Source: Actinomycetota bacterium (GTDB taxonomy: Bacteria; Actinomycetota; Actinomycetes; Streptosporangiales; Streptosporangiaceae). From it: a stretch of DNA of 13,195 bases. The stretch is from positions 1-13,195 of the forward strand of contig QGUZ01000126.1 in NCBI GenBank assembly GCA_003242605.1, in the 5' to 3' direction. Of this stretch, positions 1 to 6,736 are shown in pieces; position 1 is the stretch's first letter; each line of letters opens with the position of its first letter. The notes beneath the pieces are model-generated. The model saw only the letters and a program-made list of their open reading frames with translations. It was not told the origin of the DNA and searched no databases. The position numbers and the translations under genes were made by a program.

Positions 1-1225
1 GGTCGGCCTCGCGCAGCGCCCGCATCGGCGGCACCCGCCCGGCGCGCGCCGCGGCCGGGCGCGCGGCGAGCCCGGCGGCGGCCCGCTCGGCGAGCAGGCC
101 GATCAGCGCGCTGCGCGGGCTCAGCACGGTCGGGTCGCCCGGCCCGAGCACGAGGTCCACCCCGGCCGCGGCGAACAGCAGCCGCAGCCCCTCGGCCACG
201 CCGTACCCGAGCAGCATCCCGGCGACGCCGCCCGCCAGCCCGATCGCGAGCGCCTCGACGAGCACGATCACGGCCACCTGGCCGCGGCCCGCGCCGATCA
301 GCCGCAGCAGCGCGTACCGGCGGGTGCGCTGCGCCACGGTCACCGCGAACGTGGTGTACACGATCAGCCCGGCCGCGAGCACCGTGATCCCGGCGAACAC
401 CGACATCCCGGTGGCGAGCGGCCCCAGGTTCATCCGCCAGATCAGCTCGAAGGTGTCCCGGGCGGCGGTCTCGGCCGGGACGATCTCGTAGTCGCGATCG
501 CCCACCGCCGCCGCGACCGCGCCGCGCAGCCGCTCGGCGGACACCCCGGGCGCGGCGGACACCCGCAGCTCGACCGGGTCGCCGAGCCGCGCCGCGGCCG
601 CCTCCGTGGTGACGAGCACGCCCGGCGTGAACAGCGGCGCGTTCGGCGCGGGGTCGGCGTCGCCGTAGTCGAACACCCCGGTGATCGTCGCCTGGAACGC
701 GGCGGCGGGCAGCACCAGCCGCACCCGGTCCCCGACGCCGAGGCCGTACGCCGCGGCGGTGTGCCGGTGGATCGCGGCCTCGGCGGCCGTCGCGGGCGGG
801 CGGCCGGCGCGCAGCGTCTGATCGCGGAGGTGCGGGTCGGCGATCCAGTTACCGAGGTACAGCCCGGCCCGGTCGAGGCGGGAGCCGCCGCCCCGGGGTT
901 CGAGCCGTTCCCCGTCCGGGCGGGCGAGCAGCACGGTCTCCCGGTGCACCGGGGCGACCGCGGCCACGCCCGGCGCGGCGGCCACCGCGGCCGCCACCCG
1001 GCCGGGCACCCGCGCGTACCGCTGGGTCCGCAGGCCGCCGGCGGGGCGCACCACGCCCGCGGCGCCCCGCCCGCCGTCCACGTACCGGTCGTCGAACGCG
1101 GCGCGCACCGAGTCGACGAGCACCAGCGAGCCGGTCACGAACCCGACGCCGAGCGCCACCGAGAGCAGGGTGGCGAGCAGCCGCGCCGGGCGGGCCCGCA
1201 GCTCCCCCAGCGCGAGCCGGATCAC
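1..1225 (-). CDS. ABC transporter permease, FtsX/MacB type (partial, C-terminus beyond the left edge)
   Basis: This is the membrane subunit of an exporter driven by the ATPase encoded just upstream. I read 408 codons from a GTG at 1225-1223; the frame stays open to the window edge. The N-terminus (VIRLALGELRARPARLL) leads into a first membrane segment at about residues 16-38. A large periplasm-type domain rich in V, G and A follows (about 39-260, MacB_PCD-like). FtsX-type membrane segments begin near residue 268 (LATGMSVFAGITVLAAGLIVYT) with the usual QRTRRYALLRLIGAG loop. The visible end, AGRVPPMRALREAD, is typical of the end of the first FtsX unit. Family members of this kind often have two such units and about 800 residues, so roughly half the protein is probably missing here. 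The start codon overlaps the ATPase stop as GTGA, which supports translational coupling. The substrate cannot be read from the sequence; lipids, lipoproteins or peptides are possible. Confidence 0.88.
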   Translation of the reverse strand, partial: MIRLALGELRARPARLLATLLSVALGVGFVTGSLVLVDSVRAAFDDRYVDGGRGAAGVVRPAGGLRTQRYARVPGRVAAAVAAAPGVAAVAPVHRETVLLARPDGERLEPRGGGSRLDRAGLYLGNWIADPHLRDQTLRAGRPPATAAEAAIHRHTAAAYGLGVGDRVRLVLPAAAFQATITGVFDYGDADPAPNAPLFTPGVLVTTEAAAARLGDPVELRVSAAPGVSAERLRGAVAAAVGDRDYEIVPAETAARDTFELIWRMNLGPLATGMSVFAGITVLAAGLIVYTTFAVTVAQRTRRYALLRLIGAGRGQVAVIVLVEALAIGLAGGVAGMLLGYGVAEGLRLLFAAAGVDLVLGPGDPTVLSPRSALIGLLAERAAAGLAARPAAARAGRVPPMRALREAD

Positions 1226-1998
1226 GGCCGGCCTCCTTCCCCGCGCGCGGCCACCGGCTCCAGCCGCCGCAGCCGCTCCACCACCGCGTCCACGGTGGGG
1301 TCCGGCAGCGCGTCCCGGATCCGGCCGTCGGCGAGGAACATCACCTGATCGCCGTAGGAGGCGGCCGCGGGGTCGTGGGTGACCATCACCACCGCGGCGC
1401 CGCCCTGCCCGGCGACGTCCCGCAGCAGCGCGAGCACGCCCGCCCCGGTGCGGGCGTCGAGGTTGCCGGTGGGCTCGTCGGCGAAGATGACCGCGGGCCG
1501 GGTCACCAGGGCCCGGGCGACCGCCACCCGCTGCTGCTCTCCGCCGGACAGCTCGCTCGGCCGGTGGCCCAGCCGGTCGCCGAGCCGTACCGTCGCCACC
1601 ACCCGGTCGAGCCAGTCGCGGTCCACGGTACGGCGGGCGAGCAGGGCCGGGAGCAGGATGTTCTCCAGCGCGCTCAGCGTCGGCACCAGGTTGAACGCCT
1701 GGAACACGAAGCCGAGGCGGTCCCGGCGGAGCCGGGTGCGCTCCCGCTCGCCGAGCGACCAGACGTCGGCGCCGTCGATCAGCACCCGCCCGGACGTGGG
1801 CCGCTCCAGCGCGGCCATGCAGTGCAACAGGGTGGACTTCCCGGAGCCGGACGGCCCCATGATGACGGTGAACCGCCCGGCCGGGATCGTCACCGACACC
1901 CGGTCGAGCGCGACCACCCGGGTGGCCGCCTCGCCGTACACCTTGGTGAGCTCACACGCCGCCGCGGCCACCCCGCCGGGAGCCGGCAGGCCTGTCAT
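1222..1998 (-). CDS. ABC transporter ATP-binding protein, LolD/MacB family
   Basis: This cytoplasmic ATPase (258 aa) powers the FtsX-type permease encoded directly downstream. All nucleotide-binding motifs are intact: Walker A GPSGSGKS at 48-55, Q-loop Q100 (FQAFNLVP), signature LSGGEQQ at 150-156, Walker B VIFADE at 170-175 with catalytic E175, the D-loop NLD, and switch H208 (MVTHD). The FQ-FNL-P and EPTGNLD wording is typical of the LolD/MacB/FtsE branch. The ATG at 1998-1996 is preceded by a strong Shine-Dalgarno (GAGGAGGG) about 4 bases upstream. The stop codon overlaps the permease GTG by 4 bases, so the two genes form an operon. The gene diverges from the response regulator at 2123, across a spacer with palindromes. 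I infer that this regulator may control the transporter, as is common for such pairs. Confidence 0.95.
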   Translation of the reverse strand: MTGLPAPGGVAAAACELTKVYGEAATRVVALDRVSVTIPAGRFTVIMGPSGSGKSTLLHCMAALERPTSGRVLIDGADVWSLGERERTRLRRDRLGFVFQAFNLVPTLSALENILLPALLARRTVDRDWLDRVVATVRLGDRLGHRPSELSGGEQQRVAVARALVTRPAVIFADEPTGNLDARTGAGVLALLRDVAGQGGAAVVMVTHDPAAASYGDQVMFLADGRIRDALPDPTVDAVVERLRRLEPVAARGEGGRP

Positions 1999-2059
1999 CG
2001 TCCCTCCTCACGGCCGAGTTGCAGGTCACTACGATGGTTCGGCGGAGCGAGGGCGGCGG

Positions 2060-2082
2060 GATCGGCCGATCGTCTACGATCG
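2060..2082. promoter_or_regulatory. Two overlapping palindromes in the divergent ABC transporter/response regulator promoter region
   Basis: The 12-bp perfect palindrome GATCGGCCGATC (2060-2071) overlaps the inverted repeat CGATCGT-CT-ACGATCG (2067-2082, 7-bp perfect arms). They lie about 40 bp before the response regulator start and about 60 bp before the ATPase start. TACGAT at 2075-2080 could be a -10 element for the rightward gene, but no good -35 is visible. Paired dyads of this size are plausible binding sites for a dimeric LuxR-type regulator. Autoregulation is inference only. Confidence 0.45.
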
Positions 2083-2122
2083 ACCCCCCACGAAAGTCGG
2101 ATGTCCGGGCCGGAGGTTCCCC

Positions 2123-2773
2123 GTGATTCGCGTGCTGCTGGTCGACGACGAGCAGCTGGTGCGCCAGGGGTTGCGGATGATCCTCGAGTCCGCCGGGGAC
2201 ATCGCGGTGGTCGCCGAGGCGGCCGACGGCGGCGAGGCGGTCGAGCAGGCCATCCGGCACCGGCCCGACGCGGTACTCATGGACATCCGGATGCCCGGCG
2301 TCGACGGGCTCACCGCGACCGAGCGCATCGCCGGGCTGCCCGACCCGCCGAAGATCGTCATGCTCACCACGTTCGAGCTGGACGAGTACGTGCACACCGC
2401 GCTGCGCCACGGCGCGGTCGGGTTCCTGCTCAAGGACACCCCGCCGAAGGACCTGATCCAGGCGGTGCGCACGGTGGTCGAGGGCAACGCGATGCTCTCC
2501 CCGAGCGTCACCAAGCGGCTCATCGAGGAGTTCACCGCGCACGGCTCGGCGCGGGCGGCGGCCGCGCGCAAGCGGCTGGAGGCGCTCACCGAGCGGGAGC
2601 GGGAGGTCGTGGTGGCGGCCGCGCGCGGGCTGAGCAACGCGGAGATCGCCGACCGGCTGTACATGAGCGAGTCGACGGTGAAGGCGCACATGAGCCGGGT
2701 GCTCGCCAAGCTCGCGCTCAGCAACCGGGTGCAGGCCGCGATCCTCGTGCACGACGCCGGCCTGCTCGACTGA
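2123..2773 (+). CDS. Two-component response regulator, NarL/FixJ (LuxR HTH) family
   Basis: This 216-aa DNA-binding response regulator has a complete receiver domain at about 1-120. The acidic pocket is D8/D9, the phospho-acceptor is D54 (VLMDIRMPGVDG), the switch Thr is at 82-83 (MLTTF), and the conserved Lys is K104 (FLLKD). A linker leads to a LuxR-type HTH at about 148-210, with LTEREREVV, GLSNAEIADRLYMSESTVKAHMSRVLAKL. I chose the GTG at 2123 because the receiver begins right there (MIRVLLVDDEQ) and GGAGG sits at 2112-2116, 6 bases upstream. The same frame stays open far upstream, but that stretch is antisense to the ATPase gene and is not coding. Relatives usually pair with an HK_3-type histidine kinase, and none is present in the window. 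The divergent ABC exporter is the obvious candidate target, by context only. Confidence 0.95.
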   Translation: MIRVLLVDDEQLVRQGLRMILESAGDIAVVAEAADGGEAVEQAIRHRPDAVLMDIRMPGVDGLTATERIAGLPDPPKIVMLTTFELDEYVHTALRHGAVGFLLKDTPPKDLIQAVRTVVEGNAMLSPSVTKRLIEEFTAHGSARAAAARKRLEALTEREREVVVAAARGLSNAEIADRLYMSESTVKAHMSRVLAKLALSNRVQAAILVHDAGLLD

Positions 2774-2850
2774 CCGGCGCGCCGTTGACGCGGGCCGGGC
2801 CCGGCGGCGACGTTCGAGATCTTCGCGGCGGCTCGACGAAAGGGAGGCCG

Positions 2851-3501
2851 ATGCCCTCGACCCTGCGCTGCGCCGGGATCCTGTTCGACTGCGACGGCGT
2901 GCTCGTCGACTCCCAGCCGGTGATCGACCGGGTGCTGCGGGAGTGGGCCGCCGCGCACGGGCTGGATGCGCGGCGGGTGCCCGAGCTGTCGCGCGGACGC
3001 CGGGACGTCGAGCTCGTCCGGCTGGCGGCGCCCTGGCTCGGCGCGGACGCGGAGGCGCGGCGCCTGGAGGAACGCGAGCCGGCCGAGGTGGACGGCCTGG
3101 CGGAGGTGCCGGGGGCGCGGCGGCTGCTCTGCGCGCTCCCCGCGGGACGCTGGGCGGTCGTCACTTCGGGCGGCGGGGCCCTCGTGCGCACCCGGCTGCG
3201 CGCCGCGGCGCTGCCCGAACCCCGCGTCGTGATCTCCGCGGACGACGTGCGGGAGGGCAAGCCGCATCCGGAGGGCTGTCTCGCCGCGGCCCGCGCGCTC
3301 GGCGTGGACCCCGCCGACTGCGTGGTCTTCGAGGACTCCCCCGCCGGGGTGGCCGCGGGCAAGGCCGCGGGGGCCCGGGTGGTCGGCGTCGGCACCGCGC
3401 CCGGGCGTTCCCGGCCGCCCGCCGGCCTGTGGATCGGCGACCTCCGCGACGTCGCCTTCGTGGGCGACGGGCGGGACATCGTCCTCGAGATCGCCGGGTG
3501 A
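2851..3501 (+). CDS. HAD-superfamily phosphatase (HAD-IA, sugar or polyol phosphatase-like)
   Basis: This predicted cytosolic Mg-dependent phosphatase (216 aa) has the four HAD motifs in order. Motif I is DCDGVLVDS with nucleophile D13 and acid/base D15. Motif II is T105-S106 (VVTSGGG), motif III is K137 (EGKPHPE), and motif IV is E161-D162 (VFEDSPAGVAAG). The small helical cap falls between motifs I and II, as in beta-phosphoglucomutase/GPP-type HAD-IA enzymes. VFEDSPAG is common in phosphatases acting on glycerol 3-phosphate, 2-deoxyglucose 6-phosphate and similar sugar phosphates, but the actual substrate cannot be assigned. The ATG at 2851 has AGGGAGG 4 bases upstream. The gene lies 77 bp after the response regulator on the same strand; a shared transcript is possible but a functional link is not evident. 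Confidence 0.9.
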   Translation: MPSTLRCAGILFDCDGVLVDSQPVIDRVLREWAAAHGLDARRVPELSRGRRDVELVRLAAPWLGADAEARRLEEREPAEVDGLAEVPGARRLLCALPAGRWAVVTSGGGALVRTRLRAAALPEPRVVISADDVREGKPHPEGCLAAARALGVDPADCVVFEDSPAGVAAGKAAGARVVGVGTAPGRSRPPAGLWIGDLRDVAFVGDGRDIVLEIAG

Positions 3502-3520
3502 GACCCGTGCCCCAGTGGGA

Positions 3521-3539
3521 CCCGGCCGGAACGGCCGGG
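3521..3539. terminator. GC-rich hairpin after the HAD phosphatase gene
   Basis: CCCGGCCG-GAA-CGGCCGGG forms a perfect 8-bp stem with a 3-base loop, 20 bases after the phosphatase stop codon. On the plus strand it is followed by AAAAA, not by a T tract, so it is an atypical terminator for that gene. An alternative stem (ACGGCC at 3531-3536 with GGCCGT at 3545-3550) overlaps it. It may serve as a U-less actinobacterial terminator. Confidence 0.45.
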
Positions 3540-3558
3540 AAAAAGGCCGTAGAAACGC

Positions 3559-3593
3559 CGCCGGGCACCCGCGGAATCCACGGATGCCCGGCG
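3559..3593 (-). terminator. Terminator-like hairpin downstream of tRNA-Lys
   Basis: A perfect 9-bp stem (CGCCGGGCA at 3559-3567 with TGCCCGGCG at 3585-3593) starts 10 bases past the 3' end of the leftward tRNA. The minus strand then reads GCGTTTCT, a short U-rich tail, and reaches TTTTT a few bases further (3544-3540). Inner complementarity (CCGCGG/CCACGG) can lengthen the stem. The position and tail fit an intrinsic terminator for the tRNA. Confidence 0.6.
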
Positions 3594-3602
3594 TACGGCG
3601 AG

Positions 3603-3675
<73 letters not shown>

Positions 3676-3686
3676 GAGACACGAAA

Positions 3687-3716
3687 AGCGTAGCGCATCC
3701 GGCAGAGTGCTTCGAA
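3687..3716 (-). promoter_or_regulatory. Candidate promoter of tRNA-Lys
   Basis: On the minus strand, TACGCT (3692-3687) lies 11 bases before the tRNA 5' end and makes a fair -10 element. TTCGAA (3716-3711) is 18 bases upstream and is only a weak -35 (3 of 6 to TTGACA). The location is right for a short-leader tRNA promoter. This is a pattern match only. Confidence 0.4.
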
Positions 3717-3930
3717 CCAGACAAGGGGTATCCCACCTAGAACATCATTCGGTACGTGCAGGATGCACACGTCCGCGGCCCCGGCGCCGCCGGAAGGCAC
3801 GCCTCGTTCGCAGGCGTCACGCGACGGCCGGAGCGGCTGGCCCGGGGACGCCCCGCGCACGGCACGGGAACGGCACGGCGGCGAGCCCGCACGCCCTCGC
3901 CCGGACGGCAGGCTCGCGGCGGTGCGACGG
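3693..3930. other. Intergenic stretch between the tRNA-Lys promoter and the NERD gene
   Basis: I see no convincing gene here; open frames on both strands lack ribosome sites and recognisable protein sequence. A 7-bp inverted repeat (GCGAGCC at 3881-3887 with GGCTCGC at 3911-3917, 23-base loop) lies downstream of the NERD gene and could be a weak terminator for it, with no U tract. A short direct repeat CGGCACGG occurs at 3860-3867 and 3871-3878. Confidence 0.5.
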
Positions 3931-4701
3931 TCAGGCGCGGCGCAGGATGCGGGCCGCGGTACGGGCGAGCAGGTCGACCTGCTCCTCGGTGAGCTCACTG
4001 GTCGGGTGGGAGAGGATCCAGCGCGGGATGCGCCGGGGGTAGAGCACGGTGATGCCCTCGGCGACGATGACGCCGCGCGCGTGCTCGCCGGCGGTGATCT
4101 TCCCACCGTGCACCGCGAGCAGCGGCTTCGCCTCGACCGTGATGCCGGTCTCCCGGCCGAGCAGCTCGGCGAACTCGTTCGCGACCTTGATGAGCTCCTG
4201 GGCCACCTTCGTGCCGGTCCGCTCGCCGAGGAACAGGCGCGAGCCGTACCGCGCGATGTCGGTGTCCGGCGCCCACGCCTCGTTGTCGATCACCCACATG
4301 CCGCCGGGGCCGATCACCAGGTGGTCGACCGAGGCCTTGCCGGGGATGGAGCGGCCGTCGAGCACGCGGTAGCCGCGGCGGTGCAGCGTGCGGCGCAGGA
4401 TGCGCCCGGTGATGACGTCGCCCCGGCGCTTGCCCCGCCACACCGCGGTGGCCTCGTGGGCGCGCCAGGCGAGGAAGAAGTCGGTGCCGGCCGCGACGAT
4501 CGCGCCGAGCACGGCCATCACGAACGAGTTGAGCGAGAACCGGATGGCGAGCACCACGCCGATGATCAGGCCGATCACCGCGATGACGCCCCGCCGTTTC
4601 AGCCGAGCCTCACGCCCCTGGGCCCAGAGATTCTCGTAAACGATCTGATCGGTGCCGCTGTACTTCTCGTCCTGCGACACATAGATCGATCCACCGGCCA
4701 C
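3931..4701 (-). CDS. Membrane-anchored NERD-domain protein with altered catalytic lysine
   Basis: The predicted protein has 256 aa. An N-terminal basic segment precedes two hydrophobic helices (about 38-55 and 58-78), likely a membrane hairpin. From about residue 95 a nuclease-related (NERD) domain follows: GRILRRTLHRRGYRVLDGRSIPGKASVDHLVIGPGGMWVID. The VDHLVIGPGG block (D126) and the strand ending VID (D139) are typical. In usual NERD and PD-(D/E)xK domains a lysine follows two residues after that acid; here the sequence is VIDNEAW, so E141 stands in its place. Nuclease activity is therefore doubtful. The GTG start at 4701 has GAGGGGG about 10 bases upstream. An inverted repeat CTCAC-AC-GTGAG lies at 4726-4737, before the start. 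The gene diverges from TetR at 4903. The domain call is firm; the biological role is unknown. Confidence 0.85.
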   Translation of the reverse strand: MAGGSIYVSQDEKYSGTDQIVYENLWAQGREARLKRRGVIAVIGLIIGVVLAIRFSLNSFVMAVLGAIVAAGTDFFLAWRAHEATAVWRGKRRGDVITGRILRRTLHRRGYRVLDGRSIPGKASVDHLVIGPGGMWVIDNEAWAPDTDIARYGSRLFLGERTGTKVAQELIKVANEFAELLGRETGITVEAKPLLAVHGGKITAGEHARGVIVAEGITVLYPRRIPRWILSHPTSELTEEQVDLLARTAARILRRA

Positions 4702-4858
4702 GGTTCGGGCCCCCCTCGCCTAGGGCTCACACGTGAGTCGGAGCGGACATACCCCGGACATCAATGTGAGCCAGCGTCGGTGATAAAACAACACCTCGAA
4801 TGGATGAATTTTCGATAGCGCACGGGCCGATTCGTTGTAGAGATGCGCCAACCTTCCA

Positions 4859-4874
4859 ACCGACCAGTCGGTAT
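4859..4874. promoter_or_regulatory. TetR-type operator before the KstR2-like regulator gene
   Basis: ACCGAC-CA-GTCGGT (4859-4872) is a perfect inverted repeat with 6-bp arms, followed by AT. It sits 30 bp before the regulator's ATG, between the promoter region and its ribosome site, which suits autorepression. The 16-base unit ACCGACCAGTCGGTAT matches ACCGACCGTCCGGTAT at 7770-7785 in 13 of 16 positions, with all differences in the three central bases. Binding by the adjacent TetR protein is inferred from position and symmetry. Confidence 0.65.
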
Positions 4875-4902
4875 CCTTGACGGGGGCGAGGAGGGAGATC
4901 CC

Positions 4903-5505
4903 ATGGCGCGTGGCGGAGGCCGGGGCTCCACGGCCGCGGAGCCGGTACGGCAGCGCCTGCTCAGCGCGGCGACGCGGCTGTTCGCCGAGCGGGGCTTCGA
5001 GCGCACGTCGGTACAGGAGATCGTCGACGCGGCGGGCGTCACCAAGGGCGCGATGTACCACTACTTCACGTCCAAGGACGACCTGCTGCAGGAGATCTAC
5101 GCGCGGGTGCTCCGCATGCAGATGGAGCGCCTCAACCGGTTCGCCGACATGGACGCGCCGGTCGCCGAGCGGCTGCACGCCGCCGCGATGGACGTCGTGG
5201 TGACCACGATCGAGAACCTCGACGACTCCAAGATCTTCTTCCGCTCGATGCACCAGCTCGCCCCCGAGATCCAGAAGGCGGTGCGGGCCGACCGGCGGCG
5301 CTACCACGAGCGGTTCCGCGACCTGGTGCTCGAGGGCCAGCGCACGGGCGTGTTCAGCGACGCGGTGCCCGCCGAGATGGTGGTGGACTTCTTCTTCGGC
5401 TCGGTCCACCACCTCGGCATCTGGTACAACCCGGAGGGCCCGCTCTCCGGCCAGGAGATCGGCCGCTACTTCGCCGACCTGCTGCTCGCCGCGCTCCGCC
5501 CGTAG
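4903..5505 (+). CDS. TetR-family transcriptional regulator (KstR2-like)
   Basis: This 200-aa dimeric repressor has an N-terminal TetR HTH at about 16-62 (RQRLLSAATRLFAERGFERTSVQEIVDAAGVTKGAMYHYFTSKDDLLQEIY). Its C-terminal ligand domain contains FFFGSVHHLGIWYNPEGPLS near 163-182, wording typical of the KstR2-like TetR_C_24 group that senses acyl-CoA thioesters. I chose the ATG at 4903 because GAGGAGGGA (4888-4896) is ideally placed and the HTH starts 15 residues in; an in-frame ATG at 4843 has no ribosome site and would lie upstream of the operator. The gene ends 25 bp from the convergent acyl-CoA dehydrogenase gene. The operator motif before this gene recurs before the phosphotransferase gene, so I infer that it represses itself and the phosphotransferase/dehydrogenase pair, with an acyl-CoA as inducer. 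Confidence 0.92.
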   Translation: MARGGGRGSTAAEPVRQRLLSAATRLFAERGFERTSVQEIVDAAGVTKGAMYHYFTSKDDLLQEIYARVLRMQMERLNRFADMDAPVAERLHAAAMDVVVTTIENLDDSKIFFRSMHQLAPEIQKAVRADRRRYHERFRDLVLEGQRTGVFSDAVPAEMVVDFFFGSVHHLGIWYNPEGPLSGQEIGRYFADLLLAALRP

Positions 5506-5530
5506 CGGCCCGCCGCGCCCCGCCCGCGTC

Positions 5531-6736
5531 TCACCCCTGGTACCGCTTCAGCTCCCGCCAGGCGAGCGAGCGCTTGTGCACCTCGTCCGGCCCGTCCGCG
5601 AGCCGCAGCGTGCGCGCCGCCGCCCACAGCGCGGCGAGCGGGAAGTCCTGGCTCACCCCGCCGCCGCCGTGCACCTGGATCGCCCGGTCGATGATCTCCT
5701 GCACGGCCTTCGGCACGGCGACCTTGATCGCCTGGATCTCGGTGTGCGCGCCCTTGTTGCCCACCGTGTCCATGAGCCAGGCGGTCTTCAGCACGAGCAG
5801 CCGCAGCTGCTCGATCGTCACCCGGGCCTCGGCGATCCAGTCCTGGATCACCCCCTGGTGGGCGAGCGGCGCGCCGAACGCGGTGCGCGACCAGGCCCGC
5901 CGGCACATGAGCTCGAGCGCCCGCTCGGCCATGCCGATCAGCCGCATGCAGTGGTGGATGCGGCCGGGGCCGAGCCGGGCCTGGGCGATCGCGAAGCCGC
6001 CGCCCTCCTCGCCGATGAGGTTGCTCACCGGCACCCGCACGTTCTCGAAGATCACCTCGGCGTGGCCGCCGTGGTCGGCGTCGGTGTAGCCGAACACCTG
6101 CATGCCGCGCCGGACCGTCAGCCCGGGGGTGTCGCGGGGCACGAGCACCATGCTCTGCTGCCGATGCTTCGGCGCGTCCGGGTCGGTCTTGCCCATCACG
6201 ATGAAGATCCGGCAGTCCGGGTTCATCGCCCCGGTGATGAACCACTTGCGGCCGTTGATCACGTACGCGTCGCCGTCGCGCTCGATCCGGGTGGCGATGT
6301 TGGTGGCGTCCGAGGAGGCCACGTCCGGCTCGGTCATCGCGAACGCCGAGCGGATCTCGCCGCGCAGCAGCGGCTCCAGCCAGGTGCGGCGCTGCTCTGG
6401 GGTGCCGAACAGGGCGAGCAGCTCCATGTTGCCGGTGTCCGGTGCGGCGCAGTTGGTGGCGGCCGGGGCGATCCGCGGGCTGCGGCCCATGATCTCGGCG
6501 AGCGGGGCGTACTGCAGGTTGGTGAGGCCCGCGCCGTACTCGCCGGGCAGGAACAGGTTCCACAGGCCGCGGCGGCGCGCCTCGGCCTTGAGCCGCTCCA
6601 GCACCGGCGGCGGCCGCCACCCCGACTCGGCCGCCTGGGCCTCGAACTCCGCCTCGGCCGGGTAGACGCACTCGTCCATGAAGGCGAGCAGCCGCTCCCG
6701 CAGCCGCTCGGTGACCTCGTCGAAGGTGAAGTCCAT
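5531..6736 (-). CDS. Acyl-CoA dehydrogenase, ACAD10/ACAD11-like (LvaC-like)
   Basis: This soluble FAD enzyme (401 aa) has the full acyl-CoA dehydrogenase fold: an N-terminal helical domain, a flavin/substrate segment AFAMTEPDVASSDATNI (131-147) and KWFITGAMNPD, the RIHHCMRLIGMAERALELM helix, and a C-terminal helical domain. The signature IQVHGGGGVSQDFPLA (353-368) and LADGPDEVH (379-387) is that of the ACAD10/ACAD11 group. In classical short- and medium-chain enzymes the last motif reads YEGT-EIQ and carries the catalytic Glu; here D381 is in its place, as in ACAD11-type enzymes. Its ATG abuts the stop codon of the upstream phosphotransferase gene with no gap, and GGAGG lies in the end of that gene, so the two are coupled. 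Context suggests conversion of a phosphorylated 4-hydroxyacyl-CoA rather than plain beta-oxidation. A simple dehydrogenase role cannot be excluded. Confidence 0.93.
   Translation of the reverse strand: MDFTFDEVTERLRERLLAFMDECVYPAEAEFEAQAAESGWRPPPVLERLKAEARRRGLWNLFLPGEYGAGLTNLQYAPLAEIMGRSPRIAPAATNCAAPDTGNMELLALFGTPEQRRTWLEPLLRGEIRSAFAMTEPDVASSDATNIATRIERDGDAYVINGRKWFITGAMNPDCRIFIVMGKTDPDAPKHRQQSMVLVPRDTPGLTVRRGMQVFGYTDADHGGHAEVIFENVRVPVSNLIGEEGGGFAIAQARLGPGRIHHCMRLIGMAERALELMCRRAWSRTAFGAPLAHQGVIQDWIAEARVTIEQLRLLVLKTAWLMDTVGNKGAHTEIQAIKVAVPKAVQEIIDRAIQVHGGGGVSQDFPLAALWAAARTLRLADGPDEVHKRSLAWRELKRYQG

Noticed and set aside
1379..2122. N-terminal extension of the response regulator frame
   Set aside because: It overlaps the ATPase gene on the other strand and has no domain likeness; the receiver domain starts at the GTG at 2123 with a good ribosome site.
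2794..2805. GCCGGGCCCGGC palindrome after the response regulator gene as a terminator
   Set aside because: It has no loop-forming centre and no T tract; such strings are expected by chance in this base composition.
3860..3878. CGGCACGG direct repeat
   Set aside because: Only two copies of 8 bases in GC-rich DNA; no sign of a larger array or mobile element.
4843..4902. Earlier ATG for the KstR2-like TetR gene
   Set aside because: It lacks a ribosome site and would place the operator inside the coding region; the ATG at 4903 has a strong Shine-Dalgarno.
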